DNA of 64,000 nucleotides from Blastocystis hominis (lineage: Eukaryota > Sar > Bigyra > Opalinata > Blastocystidae), in contig NW_013171868.1 of the NCBI RefSeq assembly GCF_000151665.1, positions 441,501 to 505,500 of the forward strand, given 5' to 3'. The translations under genes were made by a program, and so were the position numbers. Positions within the stretch are counted from its first letter, which is position 1; each line of letters opens with the position of its first letter. The notes beneath the pieces are model-generated. The model did no database searches. It had not been told where the DNA came from and saw only the letters and a list, made by a program, of their open reading frames with translations. Below are positions 1-11,731 of this stretch, piece by piece.

Positions 1-877
1 GGGGCGCTGATCTTGAATAAAATGCCCAATATCCTTTCCAGAATCGTAAAATGCCTTCCTTCTTATAGACTTTGCACATGCAGTCTATAAATCCCTTGTA
101 GGGGAACTTGCCAGTGATTGGATCGATACGCATATTCATGATACGCACTTTTATCAGGTCAAAAGGAAGGGCCGTAAATGAGCAAATAAATCCAGAAAGT
201 GCGCTCGCTCCAAAGGAACACAAAACAGGCTTATCGGGGTACCGCTTCACCAAGAATTCCTTTGCCTGATCATAGGAGGCAAGTAAACCTGTGTTCATAC
301 CCACTGCTCTCCAGATCACAGGAACACCCCCTCTCCAAAGACAAAGGATTCCCTCTTCCTTCGCAATCTTGAACACTGCCTGAAACGCATTGTGGTACCC
401 GCGCTTCAATTCTGGGGGAGCTACCCCATCCGCCTGCATACGTACTAAAGCGATATCAAATGGATTTCCCATAATTCCTCCCAAAGCACCGGCTGTCATT
501 CCACAGAGTGCTTTTTGCCAGAGTGGAATTGCGTCTACATTCTGTCTCTTTTTAAGCGCGCCAGAAAGAGTATCAAAGATTCCCAAGCGGGCTGTACCAT
601 ACACAGCTTCTCGCATGAATGCTGCAGACAAGCCCTGGTAGAATCCTCGAGGTCCCTCGTTCTTATAAATATATTTTACAACAGTGGTGATTGTTGAGGG
701 AACATTGCTGTCCTTGGTGGATAAAAGAATACGGGTTTTCACCATGTCAAATGGGAATATCTAGTCGAATTACCCCATCCCATGACTCCCTACACAGCAC
801 GTGGAGAAACAAGCAGCAAATCCTCCCGACACGAAGGGTCTAAGAGCATATTTAGTGCCCTTCTGTTTCTGTGGCAT
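1..877 (-). CDS. SLC25A11: Mitochondrial carrier, 2-oxoglutarate/malate type, 3' end outside window
   Basis: Six-helix inner-membrane carrier that would exchange dicarboxylates across the membrane of the mitochondrion-related organelle. Exons are 877-794 and 760-1; the 33-bp intron 760-793 lies just before the first signature. Seen directly: three carrier signatures in order, PFDMVKTRI, PFDIALVRM and PFDLIKVRI. The second is followed by QADGVAPPE, the pattern characteristic of oxoglutarate/malate carriers, in which a Leu replaces the usual basic residue. The start at 877 is the first ATG and gives a short basic N-terminus (MPQKQKG). The frame runs off the window at base 1, inside the last helix-loop unit. 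Family assignment is firm; substrate is inferred from the second signature. Confidence 0.9.
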
Positions 878-1582
878 ATCTATTTTTTGGAGAAACTAGG
901 AGAACCTCCAATCCTAAAATTGACCCAGAATTGATAGCTCTTTTGGGATCAGTTCTCTTTTTTCTATTTGACTTTGGTTTTTTGTTGATGTTCCGGCCTA
1001 TTTACAGGAACTGCTTTCCCAATCGTATTTGCCGATTCCAAAAATGAAACAGTCGACCATACGTTTACTAGTGAGATAACACGTTTATAGACACGCTTCT
1101 ATCATTCGTTTTTGTTTTTGAGATCTGCGATCTATCAGATATTGGGGAACTTTTCTACGTTTCCACGTTTTATTGCCTTTGAATATTGGGATTGAAGCCC
1201 GATATTTGTGTTGGCTACTTTAAGCACAACCCAGACTCGAGAGTACGAAGAACGTTGTAGGATGTAGGAGCAAATTCTTTTCGGGGTTGGTTCTTCAATC
1301 CAACAATATACACGATTGAGATGAATGCAGAGATGATGCTAGTGGCAGATGGTGAGGGAAGACAATAGGGTGGTTCATTTGGCAAGAGTTTTTGATATCT
1401 ACTGAATGTTGCAGCTATTTCGAATAATCTTTATCCATTTTGAATTGCAGAAACGATGCAAACAAACTGTTTGCAGAGGTACCATTATTGTTCCACTCCT
1501 TTATGGTTTTCGTTACAGCAGTGCACCGGTATTCTAAATCGCCCACTTTTCCCCCACATTACCTTCTTTGGCGTTTTATAGA
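878..1582. other. Intergenic, no resolved gene
   Basis: About 700 bases between two divergently transcribed genes, AT-rich, with no open frame I can join convincingly. It must hold both promoters. A short stretch near 1215-1240 can be read as a small exon but has no support from splice-frame continuity. Confidence 0.6.
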
Positions 1583-3143
1583 ATGAGTTCTGTTCATTTT
1601 GATTCCACCAAAAATCCAACAGACACGCTTCTTCTGCGTTGGAGCAGAAAAGGAAAAGGCGCTGGCGTTGATTCTGCGACTCTACTGAATTGCTTTCCTG
1701 AAAAGGATGTTTCTCTTCTTTCATTCACTCCAAAGTATTTATAACGCGATAGATGGAATGTAGGCAAGGAAAAGCCATAGTTCAGTTTTCTTCTGTTGAG
1801 GCAGCTTCTTCTTTTGTTGCTGCGTGTGAAAAGGACCCAGTTAAGATAAATAACGTGCTTCCCGTTCACCCTTCCTATTGCTCCATTTCCAAGCCGAACG
1901 AGGCGAAAGTAGCTCCTGTTACGAATATTACTGATTCCATGGATGGTAGTACTACTGTATGTGTGTTATGTTGATAGGTATCGCTGTTACTGATTTGGAT
2001 GATGCCAGTGTTACTGCTTTTTTGAACTGTCTCTCGACAGAAGACACACATTCGAGAAGTGATACGTTGATTTCCTTTGTAAATTCTGTATTGGGGTGTT
2101 CCTATACCTCTTGTTTGTCGTTTGAAGTATCCAAAGATCCATACTCGCTTTTCTTAGAGCATCATTTGTGGGGTGACGACTTTGCGGCAATTCTTATTTC
2201 TCCGGAGTCCATTGAATGGACACTAGAGGTTCGTTCAGACAAGACTTATCGCCATTGTGGGAAAAATCAGATCGTTCAAATCAGCGGAGCGGTTCGTTTT
2301 TCGCTTCGCTCCGTTTTTGCAAGTTCAAACGATGGGACTTTGTTCGTTTTTGTTTCCGTATCCTCTTTGCTTTGAGTTCATATACAGAAGCGAGAGGGTC
2401 CTTGCCTATGCGCATATCCAGATTTCTGCCATACTCGTTTGCTTCAAGACAGTGAGACAAGCGTGCCAATGTCTCTCGAAAACGACCATGTTTATGCTGT
2501 GTATGATAAGATCGCTGGCCATTTTTCGGCGACGCGCTATATGCAATGGCAGGGCGTTGCTCGCTTTCTATCTTCACTCCCTTACGCTTCCGTAGTCCTC
2601 GATCTAGGCTGTGGAAATGGAAAATATATGTTTCAGAAGGAGCAGCGATTGAGTATCATTGGATGTGATCGTTCCGTGGAGTTGCTTCGCATTTGTCGAC
2701 AGCACAACTTCGATGTTAGTCTCGTGGATGGAGTGTTCCTTCCTTATCGAGACAGCTGCTTCGACGCGGTGATATCCATCGCTGTCGTTCATCATCTCTC
2801 AACGAACGCTTTGCGAAGGAGGTTTTTGGCACATCTCATCCGCGTCTTACGACCTGGAGGCAGAGCCTTGATTGTTGTTTGGGCGATGGAAAAGGATACT
2901 TCGGGAGCCAAAACAAAGTCAAACCGAGGCTATGAGAAGGCGGACGTGATGGTACAATGGCAACTTCAGAAGAAGTATACAGCAGATGGGGAGGAAGAAC
3001 CAGTGTACCAACGGTACTACCATATGTTCCAGGGAGGTGAGCTTGAATGGTTGCTGCGGTCTTTTAGTGAAATCTGTATAAAGGAGAGTTGGTATGAGCG
3101 AGAGAACTGGTTTGTCGAGATCGAACGATTGTTCGCTGTTTGA
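1583..3143 (+). CDS. ALKBH8: ALKBH8-like tRNA wobble-uridine methyltransferase (RRM, degenerate AlkB, Trm9 domain)
   Basis: Predicted S-adenosylmethionine-dependent carboxymethyluridine methyltransferase acting on the tRNA wobble position. Exons 1583-1734, 1764-1945, 1978-2357 and 2388-3143 give 489 residues. Residues about 14-80 form an RRM-like fold. About 100-235 occupy the place of the AlkB oxygenase domain but show no HxD...H...R iron/2-oxoglutarate set. From about 240 the frame matches the ALKBH8 junction (cysteine pair in PCLCAYPDFC) and then a Trm9-type methyltransferase with VLDLGCGNGK and IGCDRS. The 30-bp intron at 2358-2387 removes an in-frame TGA and fuses what otherwise looks like two genes; the junction homology supports it. 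Human ALKBH8 is longer (664 residues) with an intact AlkB domain. No Trm112-like partner is seen nearby. Confidence 0.85.
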
Positions 3144-3501
3144 TTTATACGCGAAGATATGCTGTGCTGCATTATCCATCCGATTCCTTTTGATTAGAGA
3201 AGATAGATGAACAAGTGATTTGTTAGTAACATCCCCCTTCCAGTTCAAACCCACCTAAACTCTTCTTTTCGTTTTTTTCGTTAACATGATTGACGACTCT
3301 GTCGTGCAAGAACTTGTTACATGTATTGAATATTTATGGTTAATAATGAGATTTACTCACTAATGGAAAGCAAGCTGACAAAGAGTTTAATCATTATAAG
3401 GAAATAATATTTAGACCACGTGTTGTAAATGAAATTAACTTAGATCGCATGACAGTGTACTGTAAGATTAATCTTGCCGTTTTATCGTAGCCAAGCTCAT
3501 A
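3144..3501. other. Intergenic
   Basis: AT-rich gap between two co-directional genes. No open frame, repeat or 3' element stands out. Confidence 0.6.
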
Positions 3502-5127
3502 ATGTCGTCCTTTCCTTGGAGTGGCTGTAATGAAAAACGAAAAAACGATCTTTATTCTGTCGGTATGCATGTGTTATGTGATGGACTTCGATTTGACTTT
3601 ATGAAGCAGTACAGAAACGAGGTAGCGACTCCATAGATCATTTTATATTATTAGTTACACCAATTTGTGCAAATACCTCAATACTATCATTGCCAGTTCC
3701 AATCGCTGTACTTTTTTCTCTGTGTTTACTAGAGTTAGACTGCCGGATAGTCATCAAAATTTGTGTATCATACTCGAGTTACTTATCTTTTTTGTGTTAT
3801 CCAATGAATACGATGGTGTGATGCGCTCGTTTTTGATTCGATTCAGTGTCAAACTGGGCATGTCTTGCTCCGATTTGGTCGGTTACGAACGCAGTTTACT
3901 CTCTGACTTACACGCAATTACAATACGGCTTTCGAAAGACAACGAAAAGCTAAACGACAAGGCGAAAGCCGCCAAACCCAAAAAGAAATGGCTGAAGATT
4001 GGACTGGCTGCTGCTGTGGCAGGTGCAACAGCGTTGGTAGCCGCTCCCATCTTGCTTCCCGTGGCACTCCAAGCTGCTGTAGGCGTTGCAGGGATCGTTG
4101 GTGGCGCTGCCTCGACTGCCATTTTGAGCACTTCTGCTTTTCTCGCGTCCAGCACAGGGCTTTCGATCCTAACCGCTGGATTTGTAGCTGGAGGTGCGGG
4201 CTACGGAGGCAAGAAGATGGCGAATCGTCTCAGCAGTGATGTGGATATGATCATTGTGGATAGCGAGGTGAATGCTGTGGATGAAACGTGGACGGCCGTG
4301 CCTGAAACATACGACATCATGCTGATTAATGGACTTCTGGATGCAGATAGCAGTGTTTCCAAAATCTGGGGACTTCACCCGTCCTATTCTTGGTGGAGAA
4401 CCGATTTCCCCGGAGGACATGTGTATTACCTCGACTGGGAGAACGAACTCTTACATCGAATCACGACAATGATTTTAGACACGGCTGTTCGTGTATGTTT
4501 AGCCCCTGATTTGTAGTTTCAATCCATTTCCACAACATTTTTAGGGCAGATCGCCAATCAAATTCTGCTCCGAGGAGCGTTTGTGATGTCGCCCATATTG
4601 TGGGCGCTAGTTCCGATGAGTTTTTTGGATAATGTGTGGAGTGTCGCAAAGAACAAGGCGGAAATCGCGGGCAAAGTAATTGCTGACCAATTATTGGAGC
4701 GAGGTACAAACCGGGCATTGTCCCTTGTCGGAACGTCTGTGGGGTGTCAAGTAATTTTGTCAATCCTCGACAATCTGCCTGAAGATTGTTCAATCATTCA
4801 GGATGGTACGAGTGGTGCACGAAGACATAACACGTAGTTGTATTGCTGGGATGTCCTTTTGCATCCAATTCACCGAAATGGGGAGAATGGAGGCAGAAGG
4901 TGTGTAATCGCTTTGTCGTTGTTCATTCAGAAAATGATGGAATGCTTGCCTATGTGAATCGAATCGAATCAGGAATCGTTTCTGTTTCCGGTCTTACTGG
5001 AGTGGAGACAGAAGGGATCGAGAACTATGATGCTTCTGACAAGATTCAATCTCACTTTCAATATATGCAACAAATACGTCAAATCCTTTTAGATTTACAT
5101 TTTAACTCGGATCTTCCTGAACTTTGA
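3502..5127 (+). CDS. DUF726 (TMCO4/Mil1-type) membrane alpha/beta-hydrolase
   Basis: Putative lipase-like hydrolase of the DUF726 family. Exons 3502-3621, 3655-3707, 3733-4490, 4545-4805 and 4838-5127 give 493 residues; the frame is kept across all four introns (33, 25, 54, 32 bp). Visible features are a charged linker, a Gly/Ala-rich hydrophobic hairpin at roughly residues 155-215 (AAAVAGATALVAAPILLPVA and the segment ending GGAGYGGKK), the nucleophile-elbow motif GTSVG, and downstream VVLLGCPF and HSENDGM, where the catalytic Asp/His segments are expected. Order and spacing match TMCO4. The 54-bp intron is long for this genome and its donor was chosen by frame. Encoded TGA is followed by a TGTTTGTT element at 5137. 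Confidence 0.85.
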
Positions 5128-5136
5128 AATGATTAT

Positions 5137-5144
5137 TGTTTGTT
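5137..5144 (+). terminator. 3'-end element TGTTTGTT of the DUF726 gene
   Basis: Ten bases after the stop codon and only 16 bases before the last codon of the convergent PFP gene. In Blastocystis this GU-rich element sits just downstream of the poly(A) site. Confidence 0.75.
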
Positions 5145-5159
5145 ACAATCTGTACTATA

Positions 5160-7076
5160 TTATATGCGCAATGGACTCATTATATTGAGTTGCTCAATCA
5201 CTCCCTCTACTCCAGCAATCGCAGAATCCACCAGCAACGGATCGCATCCAGGCAGGCAAATCTTCTCCACAGCCTTCAGTTCATCACGAAGCAGCTGGAT
5301 TCGCTTCAGATAGTCGTGCTTTTCGATCTGCAGCGACAGCGTCGTGTTCCAGCTTCCAGCTCCTCCGAACTGGACCGATCCCGGGTTGCAGTAGTCGTCC
5401 TTCACAGCCCAGCTGTCGCGATGAGCCACGAACTTCAGGAACGGAATATCGTTCATATCCACGTTCGATTCCTACACTTCAAACCACCCATTCTCCATCT
5501 ACAGGGATCGAGGGACGATACACTCCCTGCTTCGCTTCCACGGTGCAGAAGGCCAGAAGAGGCACCGCATAGGGAATCCATTCCGATGGTTCCTCCTTCA
5601 GATTCCGCAACGTCGCCATATATCCGGTGAGATTGTTCTGAATCAATGCGGCTGCCTCTCGTCCCAACGCATACGCATAGTCGCAGTCGAACAGAGAAGG
5701 GAACGAGGTACGAGCCTGATAACCGAGGAAGTGAGTCTGATAATCGAAGTGTCCGTTGTAGCTTCCCTCTTCCTTACGACGCTGCAGCTCCTTCTTCACC
5801 AAATCGCCGATCATGACTTCCGTCGAAATCGCGTGGAGTTGGAAGCTTCCGCGCGATTCGGGAGGATTGAAGATCTGCTTCTGGATCACAGCAGGCAAGA
5901 AATCAAAAAGCGCCTTGCTCCACGGCGTGAGCTTCGCGTAGATCTCCTCGTGCTTCATTCCCTTATCCACATAAGTCGAAATCTCTTCTAGCAAGTAGTA
6001 GAACTCGGAGATCGCCTTGATCAAACCCTCAGGAATCAGCACCACGCCATAGTTCAATCCCTTCTCAGCGCGCTGGCAAATCATATCCGCGATCTTGTTC
6101 ACCACCTGCAGCAGCGTCATTCGCTTGGCCGCCACTTCCTCCGAAATCACCGCATAGTTCGGATGGCTCTGCAAGGCGGATTCCAGCACCACGTGGGAAG
6201 GAGAACGGCCCAGCAGACGAATGAAGTGGTAGTACTTCGCAGCGGAGCGCGAGTCCGTGCAGATGTTGCCGATCAGCTGCGAGACGGTGCGGCAGAACGT
6301 GTCGAAACCCACCGTCGTTTCGATGAAATGGTTCTTTAAATCGCGGGAGTAGTCGCAAGGAACCACCACAATGCGAGTCGTTACGCCACTGTTCAGGAAG
6401 AACTCGGTGAGAAGAGTGGCATCCGTGGCCGTATAGGCGCCTCCGATCAGCACAAGACCATGGAGATTGAGCTTCGTGCAAGTGGCAACCACTTTCGAGT
6501 AGTCTTCCTCCGAAATCTTATCGGCAGAACGACCCAGAAGATCGTATCCGCCCATGTTGCGATACAGCTTCAGCTTCTCTTCCGTCAGCTCCACGGAAGA
6601 TCCTTCGAACAGACCCGACGTACCTCCGATAAAACCGTAAAGCTTGCTGTTGGGATTCATTTTGTGGAGGTAATCGAACACGCCGGTAATCACATTATGG
6701 CCTCCAGAACTCTGACGACCACAGAACACAATACCAACGTTCAGAGCATCCGTGCGGCCCTCTTCACTAGAATTACTCAATATCACAAACTGAAAGTACT
6801 CTACAAACTTCATGATAGGATAATGAATCGAGTTGGGGAAGTAGCGCTGAAGTATTTTCCTATCACAATTCCGGAAGGTAACTTGGTCATAGATATTAAC
6901 CTACAGTAAACATAAAGAAAACTATATACTGATACAGAAGATGGATTTTGAAGGATTAGAGGAGCGCGAGGTTGATATTTTAAACGATCTTTAGCTAATG
7001 TACTTAATGAGTCGAAATCTCTTCCTTGAAAATCAAGATGAATTGTTCCTGTCTGTGGGGATGTATATTCTGCCAT
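5160..7076 (-). CDS. Pyrophosphate--fructose-6-phosphate phosphotransferase, alpha(regulatory)-like subunit
   Basis: Long-form PFP protein of 616 residues. Exons 7076-6936, 6900-5503 and 5471-5160. N-terminal glycine motif GRQSSGGHNVI, then GGTSGLF, VGFDTF, QSHPN and PEGL are all present in PFP order. The two catalytic signatures are altered: the usual GGDD region reads GGAYTATDA and the TIDGD catalytic loop reads DYSRD, so the proton-abstracting Asp is replaced by Ser. Plant PFP alpha subunits, which are regulatory and also about 616 residues long, show comparable changes. I infer a non-catalytic partner for a catalytic PFP encoded elsewhere. Converges on the DUF726 gene with 32 bases between stop codons. 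Confidence 0.88.
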
Positions 7077-7476
7077 AATAATATGACTTTTGCTTCACCA
7101 CTTCGCACAATGAAAAACTATACTATTATTAATAATACAGTTTTCTCAAAGACACCTGGAGTCATTGGAGTCACTGAAGTCATCGGAGTCATTGAAGTCA
7201 TTGGACTTACTATGGTCACTGAAGTCACTGAAGTCCAAATATCATTATTCTGCCACAACAAATGCAAAGAATACTTTCCTTCGAAACAGCACACTGCCGA
7301 TTTCCCATCTTTAATCGTGGTTTATCACTTTTACTGAATCAGTCTATTAACGATATGTTTGTTATAATAAACGAGATAGTATAACGAATTTGGATAAGAA
7401 ATGACCCAATCATTGTGTGGCCCTTATATATAAGATTAGGGTTATTGATGTCGATTCCTTTTTATTCATTTTTAAT
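7077..7476. other. Divergent promoter region between PFP and the next gene
   Basis: AT-rich spacer of 400 bases holding both promoters and one 9-bp minisatellite (listed separately). Confidence 0.6.
7158..7236 (+). repeat. Degenerate 9-bp tandem repeat (GTCAYTGRA)
   Basis: About eight imperfect copies of a unit such as GTCATTGGA/GTCACTGAA in the spacer upstream of two divergent genes. It is open in one frame but has no homology and is not taken as coding. Confidence 0.8.
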
Positions 7477-8239
7477 ATGCAAGGAAAGAAAAAGCCGGAA
7501 AACAGTGAAAATGAACCTATCAATGACGAGTACGATTCCCAGAGTGATTACTCTACATCAGAACTTGAGAATATTCCGAGTAGTCTCTATTTTGATGTTT
7601 GATGTGATAGATGGAACGCACCTTGATTCTCCTCCTTTTGATTCAATTTTTTTAAGCGATGATTTTCTTAGTTTACCCATATCGCAGCAGATTCAGAATG
7701 AGCAATTTAAAAAGGAATATAAGGATTTCTTTTATCCCCACACTCATTCTGATTCAGATACCGAGGCCGTTGCTCCTCCTGTAATAAAACCAGAGGAACC
7801 TAGCACTGTGGATATTAATTACGTTATGCAAGGAGATACCCTAAAGATCCACATTCCTAGTACTACAAAGAGACTACTGATTGAGAAAGATGGTTGTGTA
7901 TTTTCGGTCGATACCTCTTCTTTTAACGCAGAACCGGTTATTCCAGACGATCCTTCAACAAAGAAGCGTAACCGAGTTCCTTTTCTTCCATTGGAGAGAG
8001 AGTATATTATGTCTTGTTACTATAATCTTGTTGAATCTGGGTACATGTCGAAGGCGGCATGCGCTCGGATGATTTGGAATGAGATCTACTCCAATGTGTC
8101 AAAAGATGGAGACAACGAAATCGTAAATGCCATTCGTCGTCCCTTGCGCAGTTTGAACAAACCAGATATAAAGAAGGATCGCAGTATGAGGAGTATTCTC
8201 AATTTGATTTATAACCGAACTACAAAACGTGTTAACTAA
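7477..8239 (+). CDS. Hypothetical protein, acidic N-terminus
   Basis: Not recognised. Exons 7477-7579 and 7611-8239 join through a 31-bp intron and give 243 residues. The first half is acidic and Ser-rich (PENSENEPINDEY). The C-terminal third, from about residue 160, is basic and helical with aromatic residues (LPLEREYIMSCYY, ACARMIWNEIY), a pattern compatible with a small DNA- or protein-binding helical domain, but no signature is met. The ATG chosen is the first one downstream of the AT-rich spacer. A TTTGTTTGTTT element follows 31 bases after the stop. Possibly lineage-specific. Confidence 0.65.
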
Positions 8240-8269
8240 CTACTATCAATTTTAATTCCCTTTTGAATT

Positions 8270-8277
8270 TGTTTGTT
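8270..8277 (+). terminator. 3'-end element TGTTTGTT
   Basis: Lies 31 bases downstream of the preceding stop codon and 49 bases upstream of the next start codon. Confidence 0.7.
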
Positions 8278-8325
8278 TCAGAATCCATTGTAGTTCTAGG
8301 TTCTCTTCCATTGATTTCTTTTAGA

Positions 8326-11300
8326 ATGAGTATATCTGGTGCGGAGTGGGATATTAAAGATGTCCTGAGCATGGTTGATGTAAAGAGATAATAAATAGTG
8401 TAGTGTAGATGCTATATCAACCTGTGGACACGATTCAGTCTGGGATTGCAGATAAGTGGCTTCAAGAATGGCAGCAAAGCTGCTCCGTTTGGTCTCTTTG
8501 CGTTACTGTGTGTTTACAAAACGAAAAGCAGTACTATTCAATATTTATGTTGAATACAATGATCAAGTATCTATATTGCCTATTTCTAATATTAGTTATT
8601 TGCGTCGCTCGTATACGGTGCTTTCTGCAGAAGGAAAAGTCACGGTTATTAATGATCTGCTTTCCTTAGTCAACATAGTCAACGATGGTAGATATCCTTT
8701 GTTGAGGTTGATCCTAGATGTTGTTCTCTGTCGGCTTTTAGGAAGTGCCTTTTCAACGGCAGCACTGCTGACTACCGAAGACCCATCCTTTATTCAAAAT
8801 ATAGCAGATAACCTACTTAGTTCGAATTCCCAATCTCTCGTTCTCTTTTATTTGACCCAACTCCCACAAGAGTGTCAAGACAAGAGGGTTACACATTGCT
8901 TCGTGTTCTGATATAGTTTCCCTCGCTTTCCTATTACTGCAAATACAACACAGAGAGACTACAGGAATTAAGTCCCTCCGTTTTACGTTATTTATCGTGC
9001 ATTCTTCAATCGCAGACCGAGCTTCCGAGTTCTCTTTTAGTGGAATGCTATTTCTCATGTTAATGCGTAGGATGTAATCGTGGAATGTGCCCATGCGTGG
9101 ATCTCCTTGAAGATGGTTTCACTCTCAACATTGCTACAGCAGTATCCTTCTCTGCTGTCGTTTTTCTTTATCGTTTCCTCCTCTTCTCTCTCTCTCTCTT
9201 ACCATTGTAGCAACTTCAAAGCGATTCTAGTTGTATGGAAATGGCGACTGCTTTCTCTCTTTTGCTGCATGCCTCAGCCGACGAGGCAGACATCGCTGCC
9301 TTCGCCTCCCAATGGATCACTCACATCGATGTTTCGCTCCTCCGCGACGTGGATAGTTCCTCTTCGATTTACCAATTCTCTGATACCTACCAGAGACCTG
9401 TAGCGAGTGCGTGGCTCCAAGTAGCATGCACAATCGCAGAGGAAGGAATGGAACTGTATTGTTCACAGCCAAATAGCGTGTTGAATTTGGTTTGGGGCGT
9501 ATCAGCTTGGACTCGAATTGAGAGTAGTGGATTCTTCGCTTGTCCTCACTTCCGGATTGCCGTTTAATCTCTCATACGATGGATTTCTTGGATGGCTTTC
9601 TGAGCGAGGATGTCTTACCGAAGAATGCGTCGCATCCGTTGTTTGCTCAACTCTGCCAGCTTCGCGATTTGATTCTAAACTTTTTCGTTCTACCCAATTA
9701 CCCTCTCGACGAATCCATGATAGATTCCGTTCAGTCTTTACGCCAAGATTTGGGAGTTTTTGAAGCATCATTCTCTGACAGATAGCGAACGTTGGTGAAG
9801 TTGAGTCGTCTTTTAGACCAAGAAGATGCTGTATATGCTGTGATTTCCATGGTGCAGCAAGATTTGGAGCAAGGAAATCGCGTTCATTTGGATGGAATGC
9901 TCTACGCTCTCGGATGTTTGTGCCGCTCAATGGATTTTATAGAAAACGAGGAGCTAGTCGAAGTGATTCTCTTTTCGTGTTCTTATTCTTCAGTTGTTAT
10001 CGAATTGTTCCGAGCTTCTTCAGACATCCGACACCACGCAGTCGATGCTTCTCCTCATTCGTCATCTCGCCCATGCTATTACCACCATTCCCTCGCTCTT
10101 TGAAACAGTCCTCAAAGCCATTCTCGCTCTGCTCACGGCCAATGCGCCGCCTCGACCGTCGGACGTTTATGCCGCAGAGACATTCGCTATTTTGTGTAAG
10201 CAGGGATCGTCCGTGCCATCCCTGTACCCCTTGTTTTGTCCTTCTTGATGCTTTTCTTCGACTCTAGACCAATTGCTCTCGATCGACATCGCACATCTTC
10301 GACAGAGCGTCGTGCCGAGCTTTCTGGAGGGTTGTTGCAGCGTTGCCACGCAGCTTGGCGATGTGCGCAGCTCCTGGTTTGTCGCCCAGCTGCAGAAGGC
10401 TCGTTGCTTTCCCGATTTGTCTGCGTTAAAAGTGTTGCTTACAAACGCCCAGCTGTTCGCGTCTTCGTCAACGATCGAATTTGTAAGTGTGTACAAAGAA
10501 GTATTGAATTATCTCTGCATTCTCCGCGGAACTGTCGAAAAAGACGAGTTTGGCGAGCTGATATCCATCCTCTCATTGGTAGGGAATTGATGGACTTGTG
10601 GAAAGACTGCATCTCGAGTTTGGTTCACATTCTGATCCAGATCGATCCAGCAAGTCTTGCCTCTGTCTCTGAAATGCTTCTGGAAGGGATTCAAAACAGC
10701 GGAAATGCCGTGTTCATGACGTTATTAGGCGATCTCTTGGTCACCAGCGCGACGTGCAATCTGTAAACTCGGGCATCTTTTCTCCCCTAGGCTTCAGCCA
10801 TGGATGCAGGGTTCGTTGCAGCAAAGTATTGAGTGGATCGCTCGCGGCGTGGACAAGGAAAACGATTATTGTGAAAGTGCTTTTCAACTCACTGTACGCT
10901 TTCGATTCTTTCTCTACATAGGCTTTGCTGGATACGCTGCATAATTGCTTGCGCGCTTGTTCGATGCTCGTTCTTTCGCTTCCTTCTCTCTGCTGGATTG
11001 TGCAGACGGCAGGGGAAGCGATCGCTTCCTTCCAAAAGGAATTATCGTGCGCTGCTTGCAAGCTTCTGGAGGACTTGATAGTTTTTGATCGCAGAGAAGA
11101 GTGCTCCCCTCTACGAAGTGCGATCGAGATGAATGCAAAGATGATTGTGACTTGTTGCGTTTGTGGTGGATTTCTTGGTTTAAACGGTAGTTTAGGGTGT
11201 TGGAGAACCACCATTCTTCGAATCTAGTGTATGAAACATGCGGTACTCCTTTAACTTTGTTGTTCGCTTTCTATGAGTCCCACAAGGATTTCTTTTTGGA

Positions 11301-11430
11301 AATGCTTTCTGCTCACTTAGGAAAGGTTCTAGATAAAAAGGATTGCGCAGATAAAATGGTAGAACCTAATTTACTCTTCCATGTAGGAACGACTACGCCA
11401 GGGAGCGAATATCTCGATATACGAGTTTAA
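8326..11430 (+). CDS. Importin-beta family nuclear transport receptor, transportin-3/Mtr10-like
   Basis: 901-residue HEAT-repeat karyopherin assembled from 14 exons: 8326-8379, 8409-8566, 8596-8887, 8917-9039, 9071-9172, 9211-9498, 9528-9755, 9786-9962, 9994-10237, 10268-10547, 10583-10762, 10791-10893, 10922-11158, 11191-11430. All introns are 28-38 bp and the frame closes at every junction. The N-terminus has the importin-N pattern (IADKWLQEWQQSCSVW), as in TNPO3 and importin-13; total length is close to human TNPO3 (923). The rest is regular amphipathic helices. TNPO3 imports SR proteins; cargo here is inferred only. A neighbouring gene encodes the RS-rich helicase Prp22, which may be coincidence. 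Confidence 0.82.
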
Positions 11431-11731
11431 TGAAGCAATCCTTCTTCTATGCAGTCTATTAAATTTGTTTCTCTGACATGTTTACTGAATGAAAGATGAT
11501 CCAATAGAATTGGAGAAAATATTCGTGCGCCCAAAAAGTGTTTCGTTGAATTCTTACATTCTTTCAAGATTAATTAGTTTCACGTCTTAAACAAATTAAT
11601 TCTCTTTTTAAGGGTGGGTTTCGTGCTTTTTCTTTTTGAACTTTACTGTGTTTTTCTTGGGTTAATTTCCCTGTAAGTGCTATGTAGATACAACGAATTT
11701 TCTTCTTATTTTTAGTTTCTGATCCTGAATA
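11431..11731. other. Intergenic
   Basis: AT-rich 300-base spacer between co-directional genes; no open frame or canonical TGTTTGTT element found. Confidence 0.6.

Noticed and set aside
1215-1330. Possible J-domain exon (KHNPDS) upstream of the RRM, as in DNAJC17
   Set aside because: Only four residues resemble the HPD region and flanking helices are absent; the downstream gene is explained as ALKBH8.
7026-7337. Plus-strand frame containing the 9-bp repeat
   Set aside because: Its open state follows from the 3n repeat unit; it overlaps the first exon and promoter of PFP.
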